From Ostrinia nubilalis (Eukaryota > Arthropoda > Insecta > Lepidoptera > Crambidae), in NCBI RefSeq assembly GCF_963855985.1, contig NW_026973566.1, positions 3,510,501-3,574,500 on the forward strand: a stretch of 64,000 bases of DNA, written 5' to 3'. A program made the position numbers and the translations under genes. This document shows positions 36,859-48,784 of this stretch, in pieces. Each line of letters begins with the position of its first letter. The first letter of the stretch is position 1. A model generated the notes under the pieces. The model saw only the letters and a list, made by a program, of their open reading frames with translations, did no database searches and had not been told where the DNA came from.

Positions 36859-38865
36859 CAGTTTGTCTATAAAGTCGTGACATAAAATGAGGGCGCTTTT
36901 TTTCTTCATGTAGCAACCCTATACAATTTGACCAAATGAGTTTGATACTAGGGCAATTTAGTTAAGGGTAGATTTTTCTATCCTTAGATATCTTTTGACT
37001 GATGAATAAACTTGTCATTTTGACATATTTTCCATACTGAAACTGTCAATGTGCCAATCTTATTCTTCAGTTAAAAGTTATCCGACGATTGAAAAATCAG
37101 CCCTTAACCAATTTAGACGACGATATTTTGTTTTTGTTTTTATACAGTAGGTACCTATGCTTATGAGAGGTTTTACCAAGCATTTTTGTTGAATCAGCAT
37201 AATAAAAAACGCATTATACATAGTTAATAAGGACGTTTATTAATCACTTTCATCATCGGATTCCAAATTTTCGATGTTAAGAAAAGTTTCGTTGCCACTT
37301 TCATAAGCAGCGCTGTCATCATTCACATTATCATCTTCGCTGCTGTTATTATCGCCTAAGCAAAAATAACCAATTGTCTTGGTACAGGTCCATAAATATA
37401 ATGGAAGGCTCATGAAGATTTGGTATTAGTTTTTCTTTAATCCACTTCGTGAAGTTATGCGCATTTATTTCTGAATGGTAGTCTTCCAAATTATTTCTGC
37501 CAGTGAATATGAGGAGGCAGTTTGGCACAAACCCCTTTTCGCTTCCAGCATGGACTATGATGTAACGCTTTCCTTTGAAAATGTCTTTTGTGATGCCTTT
37601 GATGTTTAGAGATTGCGAACATTTTGTGACCTGGTGGAAAAATAAATAGATTCTTGTTAGTGAAAATTTTATAAAATTATACATCTATACTCATATTATT
37701 AAGAAGAAAGATTTCATTGTTGGTTTGTTTGGATGGGGGTTTAAGGGTGTATAAGAGGGAGGGGGAGGGTGCAATTAAAATTATTTCATCATTACAATCT
37801 AAAAAAAACTGCTTTACATAGGCTATAATATTATATAGGTTACCTTGTATGAAGAATGAATATAGCTCACATCAAACAAAAAACATGCAAAAGATGAAAA
37901 ATGTTATTTACCTACCTCTTTTTGTACCGTGTAAAAAATTATATTTTTTGGCGCAGAGCACAAATATTAAAATTATCCATTTCTTTCTTTGGTCGGCCTT
38001 GCCTGTGTTTCCCAGGAGTTCTAAATTTTCCATTATTCTGAAAACCTTCATTGACTATGCGCTTAACCGTACTCTCTGATTTTCCTGAAAAAAAAAGTTC
38101 AAAGTTTAAAGGGATGGAAAGAATAACTACAATACCTAACTAATATTATTTATTGTTAAAGATTTACCAACAAGATATCATTTCACATGCATTTAAATAA
38201 TAAGAGCTAAATCATAATCATAAAAAAATATTTCAACAAATTATTATTTTTGTAGACGGACAACTTGATGTGAAAGTGATGTCATACAGTTATCAATGGC
38301 CAAAGCGAACGGGTAATATAGATATGAAGCAATTAATTCAAATTCAAAATTCGTAGAAAACTTGACTGAATTAATATATCAAAAGAAATGGTCGTACTAC
38401 AATATTACGTACTTACAATGAAAATTTAACCTAAAAATGTCCTATGTAAACAATGCCTGTTTTGGTCACCAAATCGCAAAATGCAGTAAATTTGTTACGG
38501 TAGATTATAAACAAGCAGTAATACGATTACGTACCCGTCAAAGATGCTGTTCGCCCATAAAAAACATCAAAATCCCACAAAATTTGACCAGCTTGGTACT
38601 CCGCGGAACATTGCTGGAAAACTTTAAAAATCACTTTCCGCGTGGCACTCCAATTTACTTTACTCATTGTTTATACTTTTCTTCGTAGCTGAGTAATAAT
38701 TTACAGGAGATTAGTCAAACAATAAAAACCACAAAATGAAAATCGTTCCACAACTTGTTCTCGATGACAGCTGATGTACATATGTTTGGTGATCTTTGGT
38801 GTTGCCAGACACATGAATAATGTTAGTTCCTCAAACATTCATGTCACGACTTTATAGACAGACTG
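36859..38865 (-). mobile_element. Tc1/mariner-like element, 2.0 kb, TA target
   Basis: Inverted ends of about 28 bp: CAGTTTGTCTATAAAGTCGT on the left and its near complement on the right, each followed by TA (36857-36858, 38866-38867). It carries the broken, intron-containing transposase gene described separately. TA duplication and a DDE_3-type domain agree on the IS630-Tc1-mariner superfamily. Confidence 0.9.
37240..38667 (-). pseudogene. Intron-containing Tc1-like DDE transposase, internally deleted
   Basis: Four recognisable coding blocks on the minus strand. Block 1 (38667-38535): begins MSKVNWSATRKVIFK, ends at a G|GTACGT donor. Block 2 (38084-37916): after a TTTTTTTCAG acceptor, helix-turn-helix-like text with SESTVKRIVNEGF and GRPKKEMDNF, then a small frameshift and an AG|GTAGGT donor. 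Block 3 (37630 to about 37390): after CCACCAG, with YIIVHAGSEKGFVPN, EDYHSEINAHNFTKW and EKLIPNL, the first part of the DDE domain. Block 4 (37355-37240): after TTGCTTAG, an acidic tail ending ESDDESD. Codons between blocks 3 and 4, with the second catalytic Asp and last acidic residue, are missing. Similar multi-exon genes are common in insect genomes. Confidence 0.75.
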
Positions 38866-39439
38866 TATATTATTCGTAATGACTTATTTTATAACCAATA
38901 ATGGATATTTGCATGAAATTCAGACATTAATCGTTTTACTTTATAATTTTCTCAAAACTTCTCATATCGAATATATTGGAAACTTCTCTTTTTAAATCCA
39001 AATTTTTATTTCACATAAATACACGTCCATTAGATGTTAGTACATAATCAATTTAATTACAGTGTATCTTGCCATGACTGCCATGTGAAAGTTACTAAGT
39101 TTATAAGAACTTGTCAAAACGTTAATATTATATCCAATTATATCCATTTGTAACCGTAATCTGGCAAATAATTAATTATGGTCACGATTTATGATTTACA
39201 CTAAAGGTACATTCGTCAGAATTATGTATTTCTAAGGCCTTAACATATTTTTTTTCTCTACAAATTTTCCAAGTTTTTGAAACCAATAGGTACAATTACA
39301 GTGTTCTTATATTATGTGTTTCTGAATGTCTGTGATGCTAGATTTCATCACGATTAGCGCAACATATTTGCCATCTAGCTGTACGTGGGACCACTAAAAA
39401 TAATTTGATATCAACCTTACTGTATCTGCTATTTGAAGA

Positions 39440-39760
39440 GATTATGATGTTTGGATGGGTTGTCGTCAGATTCTATGACTAAATTTTGGTATTTGGACTA
39501 TTCGCGGAACTAAATTTCTTCTCTTTTTTTTAACGTGGTTCTTAAGGCCGCATAACCAGAAGAAACTTTTAAGTCCTAAAAGATATACACCTTTTTTTAG
39601 CACACACACCACAGCTAGTGTCTCTAACTCATGGAAGTTGTCTTTCATTGAAGATGTCTTTCCTCAGGGGTCGTCTGTCTGTAGGTCGACTAAAGTAAGT
39701 GACTGCTACAGAACTTTGAAGACTTTTCTCTTTATCGTCAAGATCTGACTTAAATATGAT
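39440..39760 (-). pseudogene. Ty3/gypsy RNase H fragment, decayed
   Basis: In two adjoining minus-strand frames one reads VTYFSRPTD, then FHELETLAVVCVLKK and VYLLGLKSFFWL, then NLVPRIVQ. The pattern YFSR...ELETLAVV..LK...YLLG.KF....PRI is the RNase H region of Ty3/gypsy pol. Frameshifts and lost residues make it inactive. No RT or integrase flanks it. Confidence 0.7.
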
Positions 39761-40241
39761 TTAGAGTCCTGCATACTAATGATAAGCAGCTATGGATCAA
39801 GTTAGTCATCTATGGTTTTCTGAACCCTTTTCCCTTTTGTAATGAGATAAGTGGTAATGGTGGTATTTGCACATTATTTTTCATCCTGACATCAAAGACT
39901 GCACGTGTACCTACGTCCTATCTCAGTCAGATTTATAGCAATACAATCGCGATAATTTCACAAAAGAGTATAAAGCTTATCTAACTAATCAGAACTAAGT
40001 CCGGGCTTAGTCATAATATCAGCTCTATCGAGAGTATCCATAGCTGAGGGGTCTTTTACAATTCGATTTACATGACATATTGGACATGCTCCAAAAAGCA
40101 TTGAAGTAGCTATTAAAACATTTTCTTTAAGTGTTATTGGACTAGGCGACAAATTACTAAAAACGATTTCACCTTTGGCGTTGTGAATTAAAAAGGCTCT
40201 TTTAAACACCCGGTACTTGGCCCCTAGTTTAATTTATATAT

Positions 40242-40410
40242 TAATATTATAAGTGCGAAAGTAACTCTGTATACTTGCTTTCACTCTTAAGCCACTGAAC
40301 CGATTTTGATGAAATTTGGCATAGAGATTGAGTCCCGGGGAAGGACATACAAAACAAACAACTGTGACAAACAAAATTCCACGCGGGCGAACCCTCGGCG
40401 GAAAGCTATT
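40242..40410. mobile_element. Lepidopteran short repeat (TAATATTATAAGTGCG type)
   Basis: Starts TAATATTATAAGTGCGAAAG, contains CACTGAACCGATTTTGATGA and ends CGGCGGAAAGCTATT. This text is characteristic of short, very numerous non-autonomous repeats in moths and butterflies, probably Helitron-related; the CTAG end is altered here. Confidence 0.6.
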
Positions 40411-40897
40411 CGCATTATAAAATATTAGTTTATCTAAACATCCCCTGGTATATATTTTTTATCACTTGATAATATAGAACCGCCTAAGGCGGTAATCGAA
40501 CTCACGGCCTTAAGCTCGCCAGGTGTCAAGTTATTTTAAAAATTTAAATCGAAAGGCAACTCTAAACGCCAGAAACTATCCTCTGTAAAACTAGAAATTT
40601 ATGTTAACTGGTATTCACCTGTGTCCGTCATCTTCGTGGCTCTCGAAAATATTCTGACCAGGAATCTTATAGAATGTCAGTATTCCAAACCGTGAGAAAT
40701 TGCAGTTGCGTGAAGTTTTGACCAATAGACGTGTTGACACCACCAGTCAATTGACGTACTTTTAAAAACTGTTAAATCCTCAGATCATAGAAGGGAATAG
40801 ATGTGAAACGGGGGCGTGGCGCGTGTCTCCGCGATATGCCCAGAAACGAACATCGGCCGCGTAGCTAGGTTAGTCGCGATTCAGTCGTACTAAGGAA

Positions 40898-40989
40898 ATG
40901 TTCTCCGATATTTTGGATAATGCGTCGTTACGTGCAATAAAAACAAGTGAAACGAAGAACTACAGGAACAATGGAGTCATTTACTACAT
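40898..40989 (+). CDS. Candidate first exon of an unknown element gene
   Basis: An ATG at 40898 opens 30 codons (MFSDILDNASLRAIK, and so on) ending at a full donor ACAT|GTAAGTAT at 40990. A TTCAGTCGT initiator-like motif lies 20 bp upstream. Position near the left end of the TIR element suggests the start of its transposase, but I find no downstream exon and no domain. Confidence 0.35.
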
Positions 40990-41320
40990 GTAAGTATTAC
41001 AAATCCATTGGTATTTTGCTTATAAATAAAAAAAACTAAACATTTTTACGAACGAATTCAGTGCCGTAACAGTTACTGCGATATCGAAATCAGTGGTGAT
41101 AAAAATTCTAACACACTTGTACATTGACGATTTAGTTAGCAACCACTTTATGTCATGCTCAACTACTGCGCAATGTATTTAATTTCTTCCGATATCCACT
41201 GTCGTGTGAAAATACACAGTACGGCCGCATGTGCCGGTCGTAACATAGTGCCGTGCTCGAGTTCTAATGCAGTTTCCTATTATCGATAAATAGAAGTAAA
41301 TTATAATTTTCTATTTTGTA

Positions 41321-41509
41321 TCTATATAAATAAAAATGAATTGATGTTCGTTAGTCTGATTAAAACTCGAGAACGGCTGGGCCGATTGAGCTGATTTTGG
41401 TGTTAAAATGTTTGTCGTAGTCCAGGGTAGGTCTAAACGGTGAGCAAATAAGGAAAGATTTGCTTATTTATTGCCTTTAAGGCGGAACAGAGTTCGCCGG
41501 GTCAGCTAG
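41321..41509. mobile_element. Short Helitron-like element
   Basis: Begins TCTATATAAATAAAAATGAA, ends GCCGGGTCAGCTAG, inserted between A and T. The body (CTCGAGAACGGCTGGGCCGA) matches a family abundant in Lepidoptera. No coding capacity at 189 bp. Confidence 0.75.
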
Positions 41510-42073
41510 TTTTAAATAAAAAAATGATGTGCTACTTGCGATTATAAGATTTTACAAAAAAAAAAAACAGTAGAAGTAATTAGTAACTGTCAACTATGTA
41601 ATTACTATAAGAGCTAGTTGAAAGCCTAATATAAGCATTATTTTTGATAAACATATTATGCGGTACGCAGATCGCCATAAATAAAAAGTAAATGCGTGAT
41701 AGTAGTTAATAATAACGTATAATAATAAAAAGGTTTTCATACATAAGCATTTTGTGAAACCAGTTTCGAGCCTTGCCCCTAGCGATTTAAAGTATCGATA
41801 TCTTGTCGACTCCATTTTCTTTGTTCTCTCACTAGCGTTTTCAAAGTGTGCGTCACGTCACGAGGCCATTGATTGGCCATTAGGCACGCCTTCTGGCCAA
41901 TCACAGCACTTTTAAGCCGGTTGCACATGTTGTCGTAGACTCTCAGTCGCTTTGTTTTTACACAGTTGAATGTGTGTGTGGGAGCTGTGGTGGGGGAAAT
42001 GTGGGGACACTGGTTCTCGTTGTAGTTACGCGCGACTTCATATCTATTCTCTTTCTATGATCTGAGGTTAAAT

Positions 42074-43994
42074 CAAACACCCATAGATTTTGTATGGCAC
42101 GACAAGCAAGTGACCTCACTATTTTGTGAATTTAATCAAACTTTACTTTTCTTAATTACAATGCGACCAAAAACGGTAATTTACAGGTCATTTCAGATTA
42201 AGTTTTCAAGATCAGAATGTCTTTAATAAATTGTAATATCGAATTAATGGGGAATGGTGTCAAATCGTCTATTGTCAGTGAAGTCTGCTATGCATCATCA
42301 ATCACTAACACTTCTATAACAGCGTCAATCTCATCAACATTTTTGTTTATATTAGCTCTATACACAGAGGTATGACTGATGATTGACCACAACTTTTACA
42401 ATTGGAATTGATATTGAAATGATCCGCCAAACTATACTTAGTTTCAGCATCGGTTTTGCGTCAACAAGTGCACTCACTACCAACATTTAAAAGGATTTTT
42501 CATTTACCAAAACAGTCTCATATTTCTTTTTTCTGTCATTAAAACAATTACGTAAACTGTTCATCCTTTCAAGTAGTAGGATTCAAAATTTCCTCTAACA
42601 GACGTCCGTAGTTCTTAGCTAAGCCAATTAACTTTTGCAATGTCTAAGTTAAGGACAAAATTATCTTATTTGCATTAGCTATTATAATAGCGCTCACAAA
42701 ATTGTCATAAAAAATGAAATACTACTAAAAGAAAAACTTTAAACTTCTGCTCTTATGGAACCTTGACGTTTCATATCTTTTGCTCTACCAAAAAATGAAT
42801 TAAAGTGACCCTAACCTAACATAACCTATCTATGAAACCTTGGTACAGGTACTAAGTTTTTTTTATAGTTACAAATTGCATGACTTTTTTTACGACTTCT
42901 TACAGTAATATAATATTGTGTTTATTTGAGGTCGCTAACTGATGTAGTTATTTGAGAAAACTAAATTAGAAGAAAAAGCTTAATTCACCTAGAAACTACC
43001 TATCTAGGTCAGACTAATGTAATCAGAGGTCAGAATAATTCGAAATATATTTGTGAAGTGGAATTATAGATAGACAAGATATTGTACTTGGCAAAAGAAC
43101 CTACCGAAAGTCCGAACCGATGACAATTTTAAAATAAACGAATCATTAATTAATTCACTTTACTTGTGTAAAAATATTAAAAAAAAATATATTTTTTTAG
43201 CACATTTACTTTAACGTTCCTTTATACGTTATAATCGAATAATTTATTATTACCTTTAATTATTACTATTAAAGATTTACTACATAAGCTAATATTCCCA
43301 TTTTACTGTAGGTATGCGTAATATTCAATAATGTGTGCGCAATAAAAAAAAACTACCAATGAAAAAAATACTTTCCTTCACTAGAGTCTATCAGAAGTTT
43401 TACGAACCACATGTGGCACTGCTCTTTAAGTAGAGCTGGAAGAAGATGAGCTCCTTCGCGTATTTTTCTTCAACCTTGGCCCCATAGAAGACGATCGTGG
43501 TGGCGCCTTCTTACTGAACGACGACGACAACTTCTTCCGCTTAGCACGCTTATTTCATCGTCAGCTGACGGGTGTCCCTGGCGGTATACGAGCTCCATCT
43601 TCAGTCGTCGTTGTTCTCAACTGTGAAATAAAGTACTCGACGAAATAAACTGTGTCTGACCTGCATCAACTCAACATCATATGGAAGCTATGTTTATGTT
43701 ATATTAAGCAAAAGTTTGATTCATTTCTTTTCCAAAAATCTAAATCTCACAAAATAAATCTAAAAAATCTTTTGTTTGACAATTAATATTATGCTCCATG
43801 AGCAAAGTGTAGTAAAATACCATTGTGACATGTTTCTATTATACTTATGCATCACAAATAAAGATTTTGTATTTATATTTGTATTTTATTCAGTGCGACC
43901 TACACACACAACTCATGTGACAACTGGACGGCTTCCTTGTTATGTCAGCAATAGAAGGCTTTTTATTCTAGAGACATCCTAAACAATGGGGCCC
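42074..43994. other. Unassigned AT-rich DNA
   Basis: Nearly 2 kb without recognised genes. A GC-richer patch at 43390-43640 (CGACGACGACAACTTCTTCC, then GAAATAAA-like signals) resembles an untranslated or LTR-like end but has no partner. The short frame 43776-43982 is unconvincing. Confidence 0.4.
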
Positions 43995-45240
43995 TTAAGG
44001 TGCATCTACCCTGGTAAACTGGAGGCACGTCTAGCCTCGTCATACTAAGTCATAGTCATAGTGCAAGGCACATCTAGCCTAATAAACTGGAAGCGCGTCT
44101 AGCCTCGTTATATTTAGTCATATTCAAAAGCGCATCTAGCCTGATAAACTGGAGGAGTGTCTAGCCTCGTTATACTAAGTCATAGTCATGGTCATAGTCA
44201 TGGTCATAGTCATAGTTATAGTCATAGTCATAGTTATAGTCATAGTTATAGTTATAGTCAAAGTCAAAGTCAAAGTCAAAGTTCAAAATATCTTTATTCG
44301 TTTAGACTAATTAATAGTACTTACAAATGGTCGAATATTTTGTTCTTAAGGAACCTCTACATGTCTCATACTTAGTCATAGTCAATGGCGCATCTAGCCT
44401 GATAAACTGGAGGCACGTCTAGCCTCTTTATACTAAGTCATAGTCCTAGTCTAAGGCGCATCTAGCCTAATAAACTGGAGGCGCGTCTAGCCTCGATATA
44501 CTAAGTCAGACATGGTCATAGTCTAAGGCGCATCTAGCCTAATAAACAGGAGACGCGTCTAGTCTCGTTTAGTATCTTTATTTGTTTAAACTAATTAATA
44601 GTACTTACTAATCGTCAATATTTTGCTCTTAAGGAGCCTCTACCTACATGTCTCATACTTAGTCATAGTCAATGGCGCATCTAGCCTGATAAACTGGAGG
44701 CACGTCTAGCCTCGATATACTAAGTCAGTCACAGTCATAGTCAAGGTCATAGTCATAGTCTAAGGCGCATGTAGCTTGATAAACTGGAGGCGCGTCTAGC
44801 CTCGTTATATTAAGTCATAGTTATGGTCATGGTCATGGTCATGGTCATGGTCATGGTCATGGTCATGGTCATGGTCATGGTCATGGTCATGGTCATGGTC
44901 ATGGTCATGGTCATGGTCATGGTCATGGTCATGGTCATGGTCATGGTCATGGTCATGGTCATGGTCATGGTCATGGTCATGGTCATGGTCATGGTCATGG
45001 TCATGGTCATGGTCATGGTCATGGTCATGGTCATGGTCATGGTCATGGTCATGGTCATGGTCATGGTCATGGTCATGGTCATGGTCATGGTCATGGTCAT
45101 GGTCATGGTCATGGTCATGGTCATGGTCATGGTCATGGTCATGGTCATGGTCATGGTCATGGTCATGGTCATGGACATAGTCAAGGTCATAGTCTAGGTG
45201 CATCTAGCCTAATAATCTGGAGGCGCGTCTAGCCTCGTTT
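43995..45240. repeat. Minisatellite (GCATCTAGCCT..GGAGGCGCGTCTAGCC) with hexamer expansions
   Basis: About eight irregular units of 60-110 bp, each with GCATCTAGCC, TAATAAACTGGAGG and GCGTCTAGCCTCG followed by a variable number of AGTCAT hexamers. Two inserted stretches (44280-44380, 44575-44670) carry ATCTTTATT and GTTTAGACTAATTAATAG, and look like a duplicated short insert. Confidence 0.88.
44823..45172. repeat. (GGTCAT)n hexanucleotide array, about 58 units
   Basis: A pure run of GGTCAT, the extreme expansion of the hexamer seen between minisatellite units. Frames reading HDHD, TMTM or VMVM are by-products. Confidence 0.97.
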
Positions 45241-45382
45241 CAAACATAACTTTTCCATGCATTAAACGAAATATTCATACTTTTTTCTACTTGAACTTTT
45301 AAAATCAATTACTTTTTAACCAAATAAATTAAAACGTACCTTATGAGCTGTAGATCACGTAGGTACCACTTCTGAGTTGAAA

Positions 45383-45614
45383 TGAGACACTCTTGTAGGT
45401 TGTTTAACTTGTATTTCAGCACCACTTATTTACACAATTCCGACATTATGACGTCAACCTAATAGTACCTCTCGCTTCGAACGCTCAAATCGAACTGACT
45501 GTCCAGCGGCATGCCAGCGATAAGGTAACTTCCCCTTCCATCAGTAAAAGTCGACCGGTTCAAAACGACTTATCGACGGCATGCCCCGGAACTAGTCAAA
45601 TGCAATACTTATTT
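45383..45614 (-). repeat. Rep-A repeat, copy 4, part 1
   Basis: GAAATGAGACACTCTTGTAG through to GCAATACTTATTT, then interrupted; the copy resumes at 48541 with CATAATTAGCTG. Confidence 0.85.
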
Positions 45615-46660
45615 CGATGCCTCCTAAGTAAACTATCGTATGTCTTAAAACCAAACTTTACAGTAGAGCCATTTAAAGATATTTATGTGTGCAGTTTTCC
45701 CATCTTTTGAGCTAGGGATACGATTTTTTCAAAACTTATAGTCAATTTAAGGTGTATTCTCATACAATAACATTTATTTGTAAATATATTGTAGTTTTGG
45801 AGATATTGTTGTTACGGTGTTTTACGGCGGATAAAATTAGTCATAGAAATCGTAACATAACTATACAATTATTTACTTTGTCTAGCTGTAGGTAAAATAT
45901 ATAGTAAGAGCCACATACTCCATTGTACGGGAACATAATCATTTATACTGTCGAAGGTATGTTACATATTTATTAATTTTTCATTGTAAATTCATGCTAA
46001 AACTAAATTATTCAATTAGGTACTCATCTATTTTGGACAAAAGGATTCACAAAATCAATTTGAACACAATGAAAGTCTTGAAATGAAACCTCTGTTTTAA
46101 ATACCATATTTATTAATTTGTACCAAAGAATCACGTTATAACAGTCTTTCTTTCTTATGAAAATATAATTAAAATAGTTTTAAATTAACATAGAATGTGA
46201 AGTTATTACAAATAATTAAATCAAAAGTAATTAACTGACGAGATCAAATAATTTTTTTTTTTTTTGTTTTCTAATAAACATTGATTATTTTTTAAACATA
46301 GCAATTACGATTAAATTAAAAAGTTTTATTTATAAAGTGATAAAAGGAATATTTATCTTCTTTATTAACCTTAAAATAAGCAAAATCTATTCTTAATTGA
46401 TAAAATCAATTAACAAAGTTACATCGTTATTGTTCTTACTTTTAAAAAAATAGTATTTAATCTTATTAGAGCCTCTAATATTATTCAAAAATTGTACATA
46501 AGGAATCTATATAATAGGAAACATGAATAATAATTAATGATAATTCAGTAAATTGTGTTTTTTTTTTCTGAAATCAATTAAGTTTAAGTTATGAGTTATT
46601 TTTTTCTACTGGACTTTTAAAGATATTTATTTTATTTAGTTACATTTTTATGTATTTTTA

Positions 46661-47615
46661 TAAGTAATCAATAATAGGTAAAAAACTTTATAACCAAAAA
46701 AAGTTAATCTGAATCAGTCTCAGCATTATGATTAGAAGAATCTACAAGAAGATTGTGATAGAATTGGTGATGCACCGCTGGAATGACACCACTAGTACAA
46801 AGGCTTACCAAGTATTTTTTTTAACTTTGGTTATAGTAGCACATGGTTAAAAAGCAGGCAAACATCAGAGTAATCTTGCTGTCGTCGTCTCGTGTTAGTT
46901 TTAGTAACAACAGTCATATATTGAGACTCATCCAAATGATATTTATAATGGAGTTTATTTGGCTCAGAAGGAAGCACCTTGACTTCTTTTATTTTCATCC
47001 ATTGCACAACAGCGTTCAAGTTCTTGGTCCAATTTTTACAGCCTAAGGTTGACTTAAAATCCAAAAATTTGGTATGATCCAACTCGATTACAGTACATGG
47101 TTGTAGTTTCATGCTTTGATTGAAAGATGTGCCAAAAATAAATGTATTTATACTCCTTTAGAATGGTTTTCATTGGTACGATGGGCTAAACAAGATGGGA
47201 AACCATATACTGTAATCGAGTTGCATCATACCAAATTTTTGGATTTTGAGTCAATCTTAGGCTGTAAAAATTGGACTAAGAACTTGAACGGTGATGTTGT
47301 GTTCAAATAAACTCCATTATAAATATCATTTGGATGAGTCTCAATATATGACTGTTGTTACTAAAACTAACACGAGACGACGACAGCAAGATTACTCTGA
47401 TGTTTGCTTCCTTTTTAACCATAAAATATGCTACCTATAACCAAAGTTAAAAAAAATACTTGGTAAGCCTTTGTACTAGAGGTGTCATTCCAGCGGTGCA
47501 TCACCAATTCTATCACAATCTTCTTGTAGATTCTTTTAATCAAAATGCTGAGAGTGATTCAGATTTACTTTTTTTAGTTATAAAGCTTTTTACCTATTAT
47601 TGATTAGGTACTTAT
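46661..47615. repeat. Internal inverted repeat, arms about 450 bp
   Basis: 46661-47110 and 47160-47615 are inverted near-copies around a spacer of about 50-80 bp. Shared phrases include GGTGATGCACCGCTGGAATG and its complement. Flanks 45616-46660 and 47616-48536 are AT-rich with no gene. Confidence 0.85.
46831..47112 (-). pseudogene. Unknown transposon protein fragment (duplicated in inverted arms)
   Basis: A 93-codon frame with TVIELDHTKFLDFK, LGCKNWTKNLN, VQWMKIKEV and KLHYKYHLDES. The other arm (47116-47310, plus strand) encodes a slightly different version of the first half. The conserved aromatic and tryptophan pattern looks like the N-terminal region of an uncharacterised transposon protein, but I cannot name it. 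Too short to be functional. Confidence 0.5.
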
Positions 47616-47689
47616 AAAAATACATAAAAATGTCACTAATTAAAGAAATTTAGTTTGTCACAGATCGTCATAAATTATAGCCTAATGTT

Positions 47690-47835
47690 ATGTTATTCTG
47701 GGTTATAAACAAAAATACTGTAAAGTTTCATCAAAATCTGTTCGGTAGTTTTTGCGCGAAAGAGTTACAAATTTCCAGACATCCTGATATCCAGACATCC
47801 TAACTTTCGCATTTATAATATTAGTAGGATCGAAG
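47690..47835. repeat. Short dispersed lepidopteran repeat
   Basis: Contains TTCATCAAAATCTGTTCGGT and ends TTATAATATTAGTAGGAT. This wording recurs widely in moth and butterfly genomes. No gene. Confidence 0.5.
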
Positions 47836-48540
47836 TACCTTCATCACTAAGTAAATCACTGGAGATCAAATTAGAAAATGCTTGGATTTCTATTAAATCA
47901 GCTCCTTCAGGCAATGGCGAATCTGAAAATATTAAAAAAACACAAACATAAAATATAATTTAACTTCACAACGAAGACGAAAAAATCGTAATTAAACGTT
48001 ACAATAGGAATAAATACTCAATTTACCAACGTAAACAATATTAAATTGCACATACAATATCAAACGTACGAAAACAAACCACGTTAATAATCGTATGTAT
48101 TACATACAATAAAAAATAAATTTAATTGACAACGTTTATCATGGTATGTAAAACATACGATACTTTGTTAGCTTAAAAAAGGAACGTAAAGAATCTTATG
48201 TGTTAATTACTATAGTTTTGAATAGCTAGTAACAAAATATAAGGCAATTTTCAACACCAAAAGGAAAACTGTAATTACTACTTACCTAATAGTATGCGCT
48301 CGCTAGCGGTGAACCAAACCGCTTCTCCCCTGTAGACGATCGCACAGGACATTACGATAGTATACGTTGCGATCGTGGATTACATACGATTGAATACGTG
48401 TGAAAAATCTTTTATTTTAAATGATATTGCAATTTTTGTTCGCGGGTTCGATAATACGTATTTTAGTAATTATAAAATGCTTATAAAATCAAAATTGATA
48501 TTTTGTGGCTTACGATTATTTACTTAGGAGGCATCGATTT

Positions 48541-48784
48541 CATAATTAGCTGTTTTTTAATTTTTAAAATACTAAAATGTATACAATAAAAATCTAAAAT
48601 AATTAAATTAAATAATAAATATGAAATAATTGGATGTAATACACAATAAATTCTAAAATCATTCTAGTGTCTGCAAAATGCCTAGGAAGTAATCAAATAA
48701 AGTATTTTAATTTAATAATGGGTTTTTGGGTTCTTCTAAAATACAATACAAATACTAAAATTGTTGCAATAACTATTTAAATAT
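48541..48784 (-). repeat. Rep-A repeat, copy 4, part 2
   Basis: Continues the copy interrupted at 45614 and runs to GCAATAACTATTTAAATA, where a TA-rich stretch and the next element begin. Confidence 0.85.

Larger units (their letters stand above)
38868..40777. other. Founder or unassigned DNA with a gypsy RNase H relic
   Basis: Mostly AT-rich without genes. It includes the RNase H relic at 39440-39760, an unexplained minus-strand frame at 39985-40209 (74 codons, no domain recognised) and a small repeat at 40242-40410. Confidence 0.45.
40778..42067 (+). mobile_element. 1290-bp TIR element with 6-bp duplication TTAAAT
   Basis: Ends CCTCAGATCATAGAA and TTCTATGATCTGAGG are inverted repeats, flanked by TTAAAT (40772-40777, 42068-42073). 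The inverted ends extend imperfectly for about 40 bp. It contains a candidate promoter and first exon near its left end and a younger Helitron-like insertion at 41321-41509. I do not recognise the superfamily. Confidence 0.78.
45615..48536. mobile_element. 2.9-kb TIR element with ATTT duplication
   Basis: Ends CGATGCCTCCTAAGTAAA and its exact complement, flanked by ATTT (45611-45614, 48537-48540), splitting Rep-A copy 4. Inside is a long inverted repeat whose arms each carry part of the same reading frame. A 4-bp duplication occurs in Sola and a few other superfamilies; I do not assign one. A short dispersed repeat sits at 47690-47835. Confidence 0.8.

Noticed and set aside
37849..38688. Host genes suggested by plus-strand frames 37849-38079 and 38437-38688
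   Set aside because: They lie antisense to exons and introns of the Tc1-like transposase and show no domain.
44805..45203. His-Asp repeat protein resembling a metal-binding protein
   Set aside because: Translation of the pure GGTCAT array; the other frames are equally open.
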